Of a stretch of DNA of 64,000 bases, positions 1-8,893 are shown piece after piece. The notes beneath the pieces were generated by a model that did not search any database, was not told the origin of the DNA, and worked only from the letters and a program-made list of their open reading frames with translations. Origin of the DNA: Bog-756 sp963828385 (GTDB lineage Bacteria; Actinomycetota; Acidimicrobiia; Acidimicrobiales; RAAP-2); NCBI GenBank assembly GCA_963828385.1, contig CAWHEF010000002.1, positions 1,488,001 through 1,552,000 on the forward strand, given 5' to 3'. The position numbers and the translations under genes were made by a program. Position 1 is the stretch's first letter, and every line of letters starts with the position of its first letter.

Positions 1-1291
1 GACCGACGAGATCAAGAACCACGTGCGGAAGCTCGGCGGTGACGACGTGGACGTGGTCCTCGTCGAGATCGGCGGCACGGTGGGCGACATCGAGATCGTC
101 CCCTTCCTCGAGGCCATACGGCAGTTCCGGCGGGACGTCGGACGGGAGAACGTCGCCTATGTGCACCTCACGCTGGTGCCCTTCCTCGGTCCGTCCGGTG
201 AGCAGAAGACCAAGCCGACCCAGCACTCGGTCACCGAGCTCCGCAGCCGGGGCATCCAGCCCGATGTGATCGTGTGCCGCTCGGACCGGCTCATCTCCGA
301 CGCCCTGAAGTCGAAGATCTCGCTCCAGTGCGACGTACCGGTCGAAGCTGTGGTGTCCGCCGTCGATGCTGACAACATCTACCAGATCCCCCTCGTCCTC
401 CACGAGGAAGGCCTCGACCGGTACCTCTTGAACCTGCTTCGGTTCGACGAGACGACCCACCCCATCGACCTCCGCCGCTGGGAGCGTCTGGTGGACCAAG
501 TCGAAGCGGCAGTCAGGCCGGTGCGAGTGGGGATCATCGGCAAGTACGTAGACCTGCCTGACGCCTACCTCTCGGTCGTCGAGTCGCTGAGGCACGCCGG
601 TTTCCACCATGGAGCACGGGTCGAGATCGAGTGGGTGCAGGCGGCGACCGTTCCCGACCTGCTGGAGCGGGACGGGCTCCGCGCCTTCGACGGGCTGGTC
701 ATCCCGGGCGGGTTCGGCGAGCGCGGAGTGGAGGGGAAGATCGCCGCCGCCCGCTTCGCCCGGCAGCACGACGTGCCGTTGCTCGGGCTGTGCCTCGGCT
801 TGCAGGTGATGGTCATCGAGGTGGCCCGGTCCCTCGCCGGCCTCTCCGGCGCCAACTCCCGCGAGTTCGACGCCACGACCCCCCACCCGGTGATCGATCT
901 CATGGAGGACCAGAACGAGGTCGAGGACAAGGGGGGGACCATGCGTCTCGGCTCCTACAGCGCGCAGTTGCTGCCGGGGTCGCTTGTGGCCGGCGCCTAC
1001 GGCAAGGGCGTCGTCTCCGAGCGGCACCGGCACCGTTACGAGGTCAACCCCCGGTATCGGACCAGGCTCGAGGACGCCGGACTCGTGTGTTCCGGCCAGT
1101 CGCCCGACGGTCGGCTGGTCGAGTTCATCGAGCTCTCCGGCCACCCGTTCTGGGTGGGAACCCAGGCCCACCCGGAGTTCACCAGCCGCCCCGATCGGCC
1201 CCATCCCCTCTTCCGGGAGCTCGTCGGCGCCGCGCTCGTACGCGCCGAGGGACGGGACCCGCGGCTCATCGACCTCGGTGCCGTCGGCTGA
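1..1291 (+). CDS. pyrG: CTP synthase, 3' part (5' end outside window)
   Basis: CTP synthase aminates UTP to CTP using glutamine and ATP, the last step of pyrimidine nucleotide synthesis in the cytoplasm. The reading frame is open from the first bases (TDEIKNHV in frame 2), so the true start lies upstream. The visible part holds the end of the synthetase domain (EIGGTVGDIE, then GPSGEQKTKPTQHSV) followed by a class I glutamine amidotransferase domain. That domain has IPGGFGERG, the nucleophile-elbow GLCLGLQ with its catalytic Cys, and the AHPEF segment with the catalytic His and Glu near the C-terminus. The following Nudix gene overlaps its 3' end. Identification is secure; only the N-terminal part is missing. 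Confidence 0.97.
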   Translation, partial: TDEIKNHVRKLGGDDVDVVLVEIGGTVGDIEIVPFLEAIRQFRRDVGRENVAYVHLTLVPFLGPSGEQKTKPTQHSVTELRSRGIQPDVIVCRSDRLISDALKSKISLQCDVPVEAVVSAVDADNIYQIPLVLHEEGLDRYLLNLLRFDETTHPIDLRRWERLVDQVEAAVRPVRVGIIGKYVDLPDAYLSVVESLRHAGFHHGARVEIEWVQAATVPDLLERDGLRAFDGLVIPGGFGERGVEGKIAAARFARQHDVPLLGLCLGLQVMVIEVARSLAGLSGANSREFDATTPHPVIDLMEDQNEVEDKGGTMRLGSYSAQLLPGSLVAGAYGKGVVSERHRHRYEVNPRYRTRLEDAGLVCSGQSPDGRLVEFIELSGHPFWVGTQAHPEFTSRPDRPHPLFRELVGAALVRAEGRDPRLIDLGAVG

Positions 1292-1889
1292 GGTCCCGTC
1301 GGCTGAGACGGGGCCGACGGGGGAGGGCGGGGACGGTCCCCGTCCACGCTTCGTGCCCCTCGGCGACGAGATCGTTGAGCGTGGGTGGGCCATCACGTTG
1401 GTGAAGGCCAAGGTCGAGGACCCGAGCGGCGAGCGGTTCGAGCGCGACGTCGTGCGCCACCCGGGGGCGGTGGCGGTGGTGGCCATCACCGACACGGACT
1501 CAGTCGTCCTCGTCGAGCAGTACCGGGCCGCCATCGACCGCTGGATCCTCGAGATCCCGGCGGGGACGTGTGATGTGGACGGTGAGGAGGAAGCGGTCAC
1601 GGCCCTCAGGGAGCTGGCCGAGGAAGCGGGGTACTCGGCGGACCAACTCGAGCTGCTCACCTGCTGCGTGCTCACGCCGGGGTTCTGCGACGAGTACTCC
1701 TCCATCTACCTCGCCACCGGCCTGCACCCCGTCCCCACTCACCGCCAGGGCATCGAGGAGCGGTACCTGCGAGTGTCCGAGGTGCCCCTGGCCGAGTTCG
1801 ACGCCCTCGTGGACGACGGCTCGATCATCGACGCGTCGACCATCCTCGGCGTCTCCCTGGCCCGCCGCCGGATGGGGGCGGCATCGTGA
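1278..1889 (+). CDS. Nudix hydrolase (ADP-ribose pyrophosphatase-like)
   Basis: A Nudix pyrophosphohydrolase that probably cleaves ADP-ribose or a related nucleoside diphosphate derivative. The Nudix box is visible as EEEAVTALRELAEEAGY, preceded by the EQYRAAIDRWILEIPAG segment typical of the ADP-ribose pyrophosphatase subgroup. I chose the GTG at 1278, which overlaps pyrG by 14 bp and gives about 203 residues; a GTG at 1353 just before PLGDEIVERGW is an equally plausible start. The open frame continues further upstream, but that part is antisense-quality sequence inside pyrG. It lies between pyrG and xerD, the same neighbourhood that ADP-ribose pyrophosphatases occupy in many actinobacteria. 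The substrate is inferred from family resemblance only. Confidence 0.88.
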   Translation: MPSAEVPSAETGPTGEGGDGPRPRFVPLGDEIVERGWAITLVKAKVEDPSGERFERDVVRHPGAVAVVAITDTDSVVLVEQYRAAIDRWILEIPAGTCDVDGEEEAVTALRELAEEAGYSADQLELLTCCVLTPGFCDEYSSIYLATGLHPVPTHRQGIEERYLRVSEVPLAEFDALVDDGSIIDASTILGVSLARRRMGAAS

Positions 1890-1898
1890 CGTGATGAC

Positions 1899-2840
1899 AT
1901 GGCACCCATGGGCCGGCCGCTGACCGGGGGCGGCGAGGAGTACCTTTCGTGGCTCACCGTCGAGAAGGGCCGCGCCCCCAACACGGTGGCGTCCTACCGC
2001 CGTGACATCGCCGGGTGGGAGCGCTGGGCGCGAGACAGCGGCGTGGACCCGCTCGGCGCTTCTCCCGAGGCTATCGAGCGCTACATCGACGGCCTCCGGG
2101 ACGAGGGAAGAAGCGCAGCCTCGGTGGCGCGGGCGTCCTCCTCCCTCCGGGGCCTGTTCGGGTTTCTCGCCGCCGAGGGGGTCACCGACTCCGACCCCTC
2201 GGCCGACCTGCGTTCACCCCGGTTGGGCCGTCGCCTTCCCAAGGCGCTGGACGAGGCACAGGTGCTCACGCTCCTCGACTCCGTCGACGGTCCCGGCCCC
2301 GTCGACCGGCGCGACCGGGCCCTGCTCGAGCTCCTGTACGGGACCGGGGCCCGGATCTCCGAGCTCGTCGGGCTGTCCCTCCTCGATCTCCACGGCGACG
2401 ACGGCCTGCTCCGGGTGCTCGGGAAGGGGTCGAAGGAGCGCCTGGTGCCGGTGGGCGCCCCGGCCCGGGCCGCCCTCGACCGGTGGCTCGGCCCCGGCGG
2501 CCGGGACAAGCTGGCCCCCGCCCGCTGGGCGCGCCGCGGCGACGCCGAAGCCGTCTTCTTGAATACGAGGGGCGGCCGCCTCTCCCGTCAGGGAGCATGG
2601 GCCGTCGTCCGCCAGCGGGCCGACCGTCTCGGCCTCGGCGGCGTCACGAGCCCGCACGTGCTCCGCCATTCATGCGCCAGCCACATGCTGGCTCACGGTG
2701 CCGACATCAGAGTGGTCCAGGAACTGCTCGGGCACGCATCGATCGCCACCACCCAGCTGTACACGAAGCTCAGCTCCGAGCACCTACGAGCCTCGTACGA
2801 GCACGCCCACCCGCGGGCCGGAGTGCTTTCTCGCAAGTAG
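1899..2840 (+). CDS. xerD: Site-specific tyrosine recombinase XerD-like
   Basis: Tyrosine recombinase of the XerC/XerD class, which resolves chromosome dimers at dif during division. It has an N-terminal SAM-like core-binding domain (about residues 10-95) and a C-terminal catalytic domain. Catalytic residues are visible in order: Arg in GTGARISE, Lys in GKGSKERLVP, the HxxR of SPHVLRHSCASHML, His in LLGHASIATT and the nucleophile Tyr in TQLYTKL. The 313-residue length is normal. Start is ATG 1899, 9 bp after the Nudix stop. It sits in a housekeeping run with no attachment repeats, so it is the chromosomal recombinase rather than a mobile integrase. XerC versus XerD cannot be decided by eye; the SPHVLRHS form favours XerD. 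Confidence 0.9.
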   Translation: MAPMGRPLTGGGEEYLSWLTVEKGRAPNTVASYRRDIAGWERWARDSGVDPLGASPEAIERYIDGLRDEGRSAASVARASSSLRGLFGFLAAEGVTDSDPSADLRSPRLGRRLPKALDEAQVLTLLDSVDGPGPVDRRDRALLELLYGTGARISELVGLSLLDLHGDDGLLRVLGKGSKERLVPVGAPARAALDRWLGPGGRDKLAPARWARRGDAEAVFLNTRGGRLSRQGAWAVVRQRADRLGLGGVTSPHVLRHSCASHMLAHGADIRVVQELLGHASIATTQLYTKLSSEHLRASYEHAHPRAGVLSRK

Positions 2841-2841
2841 G

Positions 2842-3189
2842 ATGCCTGTTGTGCCGAGCGACGCCCCTGCCATCGACTATCGCCAGCTCCTCGAGGGCGA
2901 GCGCCACCAGCTCCAGTCGGAGCTGGCCGAGCTCGGCTTCGGCGGGGGAGAGGGACTCGACTACGACCCGAACTTCGCCGACTCGAGCCAGGTGACCGCC
3001 GAACGGGGCGAAGCCGAGGTCCTCGCCGGCCAGCTGCGGGACAAGCTGGACGAGGTGGCCGACGCCCTCGGGCGCCTGGAGGACGGCAGCTACGGCCGCT
3101 GCCAGGTGTGCGGCAACCCCATCGAGCCGGCGCGGCTCGAGGCCATGCCTGCCACCAGGTTCTGCATCAAGCACGCCAGCAGATCCTGA
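2842..3189 (+). CDS. DksA/TraR-family zinc-finger protein
   Basis: Small coiled-coil plus zinc-finger protein of the DksA/TraR superfamily, whose members bind RNA polymerase through the secondary channel or have unknown roles in actinobacteria. The helical region runs roughly residues 10-75 (LLEGERHQLQSELAEL, then a long helix through LRDKLDEVADALGRL). The C-terminal finger follows: CQVCGNPIEPARLEAMPATRFC, ending IKH. The usual fourth Cys is replaced by His, giving a C-C-C-H site. Start ATG 2842 is one base after the xerD stop; a GTG at 2851 is possible. About 115 residues. Co-transcription with xerD and the M50 protease is likely from the spacing. Its precise function is unknown. Confidence 0.85.
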   Translation: MPVVPSDAPAIDYRQLLEGERHQLQSELAELGFGGGEGLDYDPNFADSSQVTAERGEAEVLAGQLRDKLDEVADALGRLEDGSYGRCQVCGNPIEPARLEAMPATRFCIKHASRS

Positions 3190-3204
3190 TCGGCGCCTGC
3201 GTTC

Positions 3205-3984
3205 ATGGCCGCCGGAGGCTACGGGACGGGCCCGGGCAGCCCTGGGTGGAGAAGGCCGCGGCGCGGGCTCGACCAGCGCACGGCGATCATCGTGGTGGTG
3301 GCGGTGGCCATCGCCCTCATCCTCGTCCGGACCCACCGCATCAACCGGTTCGAGGTCATTTACTTCTGCGTGCTCGTGCCCTCAATCATCCTCCACGAGA
3401 TCTCGCACGGTGTCGTGGCCCTTGCCTTCGGCGACGACACAGCCAAGCGGGCCGGACGGCTCACACTCAACCCGGTCAGGCACGTCGACCCGGTAGGGAC
3501 GCTGCTCGTCCCGGCCATCCTCTCCCTGTCGGGGCTGGGTGCCTACGGATGGGCCAAGCCGGTTCCCGTCTCGGTCAACCGCCTGCGCAGCCCGAGGAAC
3601 AGCTCGGTCGTGGTCTCGCTCGTCGGTCCTCTCACCAACTTCGCCCTCGCCGCCCTGCTCGGCGTCGTGTTCGTGGCCACGGCATCGCCTTCGACCAAGG
3701 AGGCACTCGCCCTCGGCTACTACCCGCCGAACCTCCTCGGGCAGATCCTGTTCATCGCCGGGTTGGCCAACATCGTGCTCGGTGTCTTCAACCTGATCCC
3801 CTGCCCGCCACTCGACGGCGCCGCCGTGCTCGAGCGACTGCTGCCGGCACGGGCACTGCCTGACTACTACCGGCTGCAGCCGCTCTTGATGTTCCTCCCG
3901 TTCCTCCTGATCCTGCTGTTCCACAACCAGTGGGCCCAGCTGCTCGGCCATGTGGTCAGCTGGTGGGCCGGGCTGCTGACGTGA
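3205..3984 (+). CDS. Site-2-protease-family (M50) intramembrane metalloprotease
   Basis: Integral membrane zinc metalloprotease of family M50, compact type without a PDZ domain (259 residues). The HExxH zinc motif appears as LHEISHG in the second membrane segment, and the third ligand is in NLIPCPPLDGAAVL, the NxxPxxxLDG motif. About five or six hydrophobic segments are visible, including TAIIVVVAVAIALILV at the N-terminus and LLMFLPFLLILLF at the C-terminus. Start ATG 3205 is 15 bp after the preceding gene. Compact S2P relatives are often found beside scpA/trpS in Gram-positive genomes, which fits this neighbourhood. The physiological substrate is not known. Confidence 0.9.
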   Translation: MAAGGYGTGPGSPGWRRPRRGLDQRTAIIVVVAVAIALILVRTHRINRFEVIYFCVLVPSIILHEISHGVVALAFGDDTAKRAGRLTLNPVRHVDPVGTLLVPAILSLSGLGAYGWAKPVPVSVNRLRSPRNSSVVVSLVGPLTNFALAALLGVVFVATASPSTKEALALGYYPPNLLGQILFIAGLANIVLGVFNLIPCPPLDGAAVLERLLPARALPDYYRLQPLLMFLPFLLILLFHNQWAQLLGHVVSWWAGLLT

Positions 3985-4000
3985 GCGGCGGACGGCGACC

Positions 4001-6943
4001 GTGAGCGCCGCCGGGCGGGCGGCCTCCACCGCCGCCGGCCCGGTCACACACGACGACGAGCGGTCGGGGACGAGACCACCTTCCCCCTCGCTGTGGGATC
4101 GGACGGGCCGGCCGGCCGGAGTCTGGGCCCGGGCCCATCCGGGCATGGTGGTCCTCCTGTTCGCGCCCTTCGTCCTCTTCCTCGGGCTCAGGCTGTTCGG
4201 TCTGGCGTTCCTCGAGGGGGACGACCTGATCCAGAACTTCCCGATGCGGGTTCTCGTCGGACGCGACCTCGACCACGGCGTTCTGCCGCTCTGGAACCCG
4301 TACCTGTTCAGCGGAACTCCGTTGCTCGCCGGGTTCAACGCCGGCGCCGCCTACCCGGTGACCTGGCTCATGGCCGTCTTCGACGACTTCACCGCCTGGG
4401 CCCTCACCCTCGCCGTCGTCTACGACATCGCCCTGACCGGGATGTACTGCTTCCTGCGTCGCCAGGCCGTCTCGTCCACCGCCGCCACCTTCGGCGCCGC
4501 CACCTTCGCCTTTGCCGGCTTCATGACGGCCCAGCTCGTCCACATCGACCTCGTCGAAGGGGCGGCGTTGGTCCCCTGGATGCTGCTGGCCGTGCACGGC
4601 CTGACCGAACGCCCCGGAGCCGTCCACGGTCCGACCGAGCGCCCCGACCACCCGCCGAGAGGCCTGGCGAGACCGAGGCCGGCGCGTCTGTGGGCCGGCC
4701 TGTTCGCCCTCTCCCTCGGGCTGTGCATCCTCTCGGGTGGCGCCGAGGCGATCCTCGACGGTCTGGTGGTGGTGGTCCTGTTCTGGGTGGGACGGCTGTT
4801 CGCCAACGGGTGGTTCACGGCCAATCGCCGACGGCTGCCGGCTGCGGTGGCCTGGCTCGCCTGCGGCGCCGCCGGGGGAGCGGTGCTGGGCGCAGCCCAG
4901 TGGTTGCCCGGGTTGCGGTTCGAACAGATGTCACAACGGTCTCAGCACACCTATGCCTTCTTCACCAGCGGGTCGCTCGTCGACCGACTCCTCACCCTCG
5001 TCGTCTCGCCGTACATCCTCGGCACCAACCAGGGTTGGCCCGGCGGGTACAACGGCACGTTCAACTTCCCCGAGGTGACCAGCTACGCCGGCATCCTCGC
5101 CCTCATCGCCTTCTGCTCGCTGTTCCTCCGCCGGTGGCGCTCGCGCCCCGAGGCGCGGCAATGGTGGATCTGGTACGTAGTGCTCGTCGTGGGCCTGCTG
5201 TCGGCCGTCGGCGGCCAGACCCCGTTCGGTCGTCTGCTCTACCTCATTCCCCAGGTCAACGGTGAACGGCTCCTCAACCGGAACCTCCTCCTGGTGGACA
5301 CGGCACTGGCCGTCCTCGTCGGCTGGTGGCTGCACGGCCTGCTGGCGGACAGGGCCGGGAGGGAACCCGACGAGGAGACGATCCTTCAACGGTGGCACCG
5401 AGGTCCGAAATCGGAGATCGTGGTGCCGGCCCTGCCGTTCGTGGCCGCGGCCGTGCTCTGTGTCTTCCTGTGGGTGGACGGCGACACCCTCCAGGGATGG
5501 TTGACCCTGGCCTACCCGTTCCCCACCGGCTCCCAGCTCCTCCTGGCCGGGCTGGTCACCATCGGCACGGTCATCGCCGGCGCCGCCACCTGGATCGTCG
5601 TCAACGCGTCCCGCTACCGCCACGCCCGGCTGCGGCGTCTCCTCGGCGCCGTCGTGGTGGCCGACCTGCTGGTATTCAACCTCTTCGTCATCCGTCCGCC
5701 GCTCCCCGAGTCGCGGGCTCTGGCCCACGAGCCCTCGGCGGCAGCGCTCCGGGCCGCCACCGGCGACGGCCGGTTCATCATCTACGACCCCGACGAGCTC
5801 CAGTTGGACGCCCTGTTGGACCTGGGGCAGACCGACTTCAACATCCTGTCCGGCCTCTCGAGCGCCCAGGGCTACACGGCGCTCACCGACGGCAGCTACT
5901 ACCAGGCGACCGGGGCCCATCTCCAGGAGGACCTCGCTCCGGCCACGCTGTCCACCCCTCTGTGGGACGAGCTGAACGTGACGACCCTGCTCTCCCTGCC
6001 CAGCTACTTCGTCCGGCCCGTGCCCACCTCGGCGTACCGGCCCACCGTGGGAGGGTCGCAGGGGATCGTCTTCCCGAGCACCACCGGTCCCCCGACGCCG
6101 TCTCCGCCAACCCGGGTGGCGGCGGGCGACACCCGCCGCTGGTACTTCGGGGGAACGCTCACCACGAGCGAGATCACGGTGCCGCTCCCGCACTCAGAGG
6201 GGGGATTCGCCCCCCTCGCTCTCGGGCTCCTTACGACATCCGGGTCGATCAGGTGGCTGCCAGAGGAGTCGACCATCGTCGACGGCCGAGCCCGCACCGC
6301 CGTCGCCCACTTCGACCCGCCCGTCGAAGCCGGTGGCATCGTCGTGCGGGCACCGGTCGGGTCCTCGATCACCGTCGGGACCCCGACCGCGGTCACGGCC
6401 GAAGCCGGTGAGGTGTCCCTCGACGGCCCCCTCCAGGAGCACGTCACCTACCCGCACTGGGTCTACACCGGCACCATCGGCCCATTCGGCTCGTTCCACG
6501 ATCCTGCCGCCACCGGCTGGGCCCGGCTCCTCGGTCCCGACGGGCAACCCGAGCAGGCAAAAGGGTCCGTCCTGGCCGGTCCTCCCGACGATTCCGGGCG
6601 TCAGGCCGTCACCGTCGAGACAAACTCGGCGGCCACCCTCCAGCGGAGCGAGGCCTACGCGCCGGGATGGTCGGCCACGATCCGGACCATGACCGGCTCG
6701 GACGGGGAGCGGAGGCTGGGGCCGGCCGAGCCGGTGCCGGTCGGACGGAGTGGCGTCCTCCAGACCGTGGCGCTGCCAGGGCCCGGGACCTACGTCGTCA
6801 CGTTCACCTACGCCCCGGCCGACGCCATCGTCGGGATCGTGATCTCGGCGGCCGGGGTCCTGGCCGGTGCGGGGTGGGTGGCGACCGAACTGTTCCTGCG
6901 TCGCCGCCGACGACGGGTCGCCCGCCAGCCCTCGGGTCCGTGA
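4001..6943 (+). CDS. YfhO-like large polytopic membrane protein
   Basis: A 980-residue membrane protein resembling the YfhO/GT-C superfamily of cell-envelope glycosylation proteins. The N-terminal two-thirds contain about a dozen hydrophobic segments. After the first is an acidic luminal loop with GDDLIQNFPMR, and PLWNPYLFSGTPLLAGFN nearby, a layout seen in GT-C enzymes whose acidic residues bind a polyprenyl-phosphate sugar donor. The C-terminal third (from about residue 570) is soluble and extracytoplasmic. It ends in one more membrane segment (AIVGIVISAAGVLAGAGW) and an Arg-rich tail. GTG start at 4001, 16 bp after the protease gene. The sugar and target are unknown; assignment to a glycosyl transferase activity is inference. 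Confidence 0.75.
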   Translation: MSAAGRAASTAAGPVTHDDERSGTRPPSPSLWDRTGRPAGVWARAHPGMVVLLFAPFVLFLGLRLFGLAFLEGDDLIQNFPMRVLVGRDLDHGVLPLWNPYLFSGTPLLAGFNAGAAYPVTWLMAVFDDFTAWALTLAVVYDIALTGMYCFLRRQAVSSTAATFGAATFAFAGFMTAQLVHIDLVEGAALVPWMLLAVHGLTERPGAVHGPTERPDHPPRGLARPRPARLWAGLFALSLGLCILSGGAEAILDGLVVVVLFWVGRLFANGWFTANRRRLPAAVAWLACGAAGGAVLGAAQWLPGLRFEQMSQRSQHTYAFFTSGSLVDRLLTLVVSPYILGTNQGWPGGYNGTFNFPEVTSYAGILALIAFCSLFLRRWRSRPEARQWWIWYVVLVVGLLSAVGGQTPFGRLLYLIPQVNGERLLNRNLLLVDTALAVLVGWWLHGLLADRAGREPDEETILQRWHRGPKSEIVVPALPFVAAAVLCVFLWVDGDTLQGWLTLAYPFPTGSQLLLAGLVTIGTVIAGAATWIVVNASRYRHARLRRLLGAVVVADLLVFNLFVIRPPLPESRALAHEPSAAALRAATGDGRFIIYDPDELQLDALLDLGQTDFNILSGLSSAQGYTALTDGSYYQATGAHLQEDLAPATLSTPLWDELNVTTLLSLPSYFVRPVPTSAYRPTVGGSQGIVFPSTTGPPTPSPPTRVAAGDTRRWYFGGTLTTSEITVPLPHSEGGFAPLALGLLTTSGSIRWLPEESTIVDGRARTAVAHFDPPVEAGGIVVRAPVGSSITVGTPTAVTAEAGEVSLDGPLQEHVTYPHWVYTGTIGPFGSFHDPAATGWARLLGPDGQPEQAKGSVLAGPPDDSGRQAVTVETNSAATLQRSEAYAPGWSATIRTMTGSDGERRLGPAEPVPVGRSGVLQTVALPGPGTYVVTFTYAPADAIVGIVISAAGVLAGAGWVATELFLRRRRRRVARQPSGP

Positions 6944-6982
6944 CGGCGCCCGCCTTGGGCCCGGCGGCCGACCTCGTGGCCG

Positions 6983-7963
6983 TCATTCGACCCAAAGGCC
7001 CATGGCATCCGCCGCCCGTCCGTAGGTGGCCGACGCCACCACCCGCGCCTTCTCGGCACCACGGGCGAGCAGGCCGGCGAGCATTCCCGACTCGGCGACC
7101 AGGGCCGCTCGTCGCTCGCGCGCCGGCCGGAGCAGCTCGATGAGCGCCTGAGCCGTGTCGGCCTTGAGCTCGCCGTAGCGCTCGTAGCGCTTCGCCACAG
7201 CCTCCGGGCGCTCCCCGATGGCGGTGGACAGCAGCTCGAGCAGGTTGGAGACGCCCGGCTTGCCGACGGGGTCGTAGCGGACCTCGGCGTCGTTGTCGGT
7301 CACGGCCCGCTTCACCTTCCGCTCGATCTCCTCGGGGGCGTCGAACATCGAGACCGTGCCGAGCGGTGAGATCACCGACTTCGACATCTTCTGGTCAGGG
7401 CGCTGGAGATCCATCACCCTGGCGCCGTGCGCCGGTACGGCCGCCTCGGGCACCGTGAACGTGGGGCCGAACCGGCTGTTGAACCGGCCGGCCAACGTGC
7501 GGGCGAGCTCCAGGTGCTGACGCTGGTCGTCGCCCACCGGGACCCGGTCGGCGTCGTAGAGGAGGATGTCCGCCGCCATGAGCACGGGGTAGGTGAACAG
7601 ACCGACCCGTACCGAGTCCTTTCCCTCGCTCTTGTCCTTGAACTGCGTCATCCGGCGGAGCTCGCCCATGGCCGCGGTGCACTCGAGCAGCCAGGTCAGC
7701 CGGGTGTGCTCGGGGACGTGGCTCTGGACGAACAGCGTGCACCGCTCGGGGTCGAGGCCAGCGGCCAGGAGGTCGAGGGCGGTGGCCTCGGTGCGGGCGC
7801 GCAACTCCTCGGGAGCGATATCGAGGGTGAGAGCGTGCAGGTCGGTGATGGCGTAGAAGCAGTCGTTCCCGTCCTGATCGGCGACCCAGCTCCGGACGGC
7901 GCCGAAATAGTTGCCGAGATGGAGGTCGCCGCTCGGCTGGATGCCGGAAAGAACTCTGGACAT
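6983..7963 (-). CDS. trpS: Tryptophan--tRNA ligase
   Basis: Class I aminoacyl-tRNA synthetase that charges tRNA-Trp. The N-terminus MSRVLSGIQPSGDLHLGNYF carries the TrpRS GIQPSG motif and the HIGH-equivalent HLGN at residues 15-18. The KMSKS loop is intact in RPDQKMSKSVISP at about residue 190. DRVPVGDDQRQHLELAR is the TrpRS-specific tryptophan pocket segment. Length 326 matches the bacterial family. It is transcribed leftward, divergent from scpA across a 68-bp gap (7964-8031) that must hold both promoters, and convergent with the YfhO-like gene. Start is ATG 7963. Identification is secure. Confidence 0.97.
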   Translation of the reverse strand: MSRVLSGIQPSGDLHLGNYFGAVRSWVADQDGNDCFYAITDLHALTLDIAPEELRARTEATALDLLAAGLDPERCTLFVQSHVPEHTRLTWLLECTAAMGELRRMTQFKDKSEGKDSVRVGLFTYPVLMAADILLYDADRVPVGDDQRQHLELARTLAGRFNSRFGPTFTVPEAAVPAHGARVMDLQRPDQKMSKSVISPLGTVSMFDAPEEIERKVKRAVTDNDAEVRYDPVGKPGVSNLLELLSTAIGERPEAVAKRYERYGELKADTAQALIELLRPARERRAALVAESGMLAGLLARGAEKARVVASATYGRAADAMGLWVE

Positions 7964-8031
7964 GGGCGTTCATCGTAGGGGCAGCTTCGGGGTGCACCGT
8001 CTGCCGGCGGCCAGCCGATAGGGTCGGATCC

Positions 8032-8892
8032 GTGGTCGCCACGGTCTCCACCCCCGTCTTCGATGGTCCCATCGACCTCCTCCTCCAGCTGGTCACCAGC
8101 CACGAGGTCGATCTCTACGACGTCCCCCTCGCCGCCGTTGTCGACGCCTTCATCGACGAGGTGCTCACCGGCGACCCCGTCGACCTGCCCACGGTGTCCG
8201 AGTTCCTGATGGTGGCGGCGGTCCTGGTCGAGCTCAAGTCGAAATGGCTACTCCCCGGTCACGATGCCGTCGACGAGGACGAGGAGCTGACCGGCTGGGA
8301 GGAGCGCGACCTGTTGCTCGCCCGCCTGCTCGAGTGCCAGGCGTATGCGGCTGCCGCCGACGCCTTCGCAGTCCTCACCGAGCGGGCCTCCCGCTGCGTC
8401 CAGCGGACCGCCGGCATCGACGAGGGCGTGGTGGTGAACGCCCCCGATCTCCTCGAGGGGGTGACCGCCGACCAGGTTGCGGCGGCCTACCTCCGGGCCA
8501 CAGCCGAACGGCCCGTTCCAGTGGTCGACCTCTACCACGTGACGGTGGAGACGGTGACGGTGACCGACGCCGTGGCCCATCTCGAACGAAGACTGCCGGT
8601 GGTGAGATCGGCGACCTTCCGGAGCCTGACGAGCCATCTCGGGACGCGGATGGAGGTCATCGTCACCTTCCTCGCCCTGCTCGAGCTGTGCAAGCGCGGG
8701 CGCGTCGACCTGGATCAAGGCCACACGTTCGGCGAACTGCAGGTGTCGTGGGTGGCGGGACCGGGGGGTGCAGCGGCGCCGGCAGACTCGGCGGACCGGG
8801 CGGAGCCCGACACCGCCCGTTCCGCAGAAGTCCGGGTGGCCGGCGAGACGGTGTCGGTGGGAGGCGCCCCCTACGACGAGTACGAAGGCTGA
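8032..8892 (+). CDS. scpA: Segregation and condensation protein A
   Basis: ScpA is the kleisin subunit that bridges SMC head domains and binds ScpB, acting in chromosome condensation and origin segregation. Family features are the N-terminal TPVFDGPIDLLLQLVTSHEVDLYDVPL block, the SEFLMVAAVLVELKSKWLLP helix and the C-terminal winged-helix region with VVTFLALLELCKRGRVDL. GTG start at 8032 with no better ATG nearby. The last 50 residues are Ala/Pro/Glu-rich and poorly conserved. It is followed after 1 bp by scpB, as in most bacteria, and begins a long co-directional run through plsC. Confidence 0.95.
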   Translation: MVATVSTPVFDGPIDLLLQLVTSHEVDLYDVPLAAVVDAFIDEVLTGDPVDLPTVSEFLMVAAVLVELKSKWLLPGHDAVDEDEELTGWEERDLLLARLLECQAYAAAADAFAVLTERASRCVQRTAGIDEGVVVNAPDLLEGVTADQVAAAYLRATAERPVPVVDLYHVTVETVTVTDAVAHLERRLPVVRSATFRSLTSHLGTRMEVIVTFLALLELCKRGRVDLDQGHTFGELQVSWVAGPGGAAAPADSADRAEPDTARSAEVRVAGETVSVGGAPYDEYEG

Positions 8893-8893
8893 G

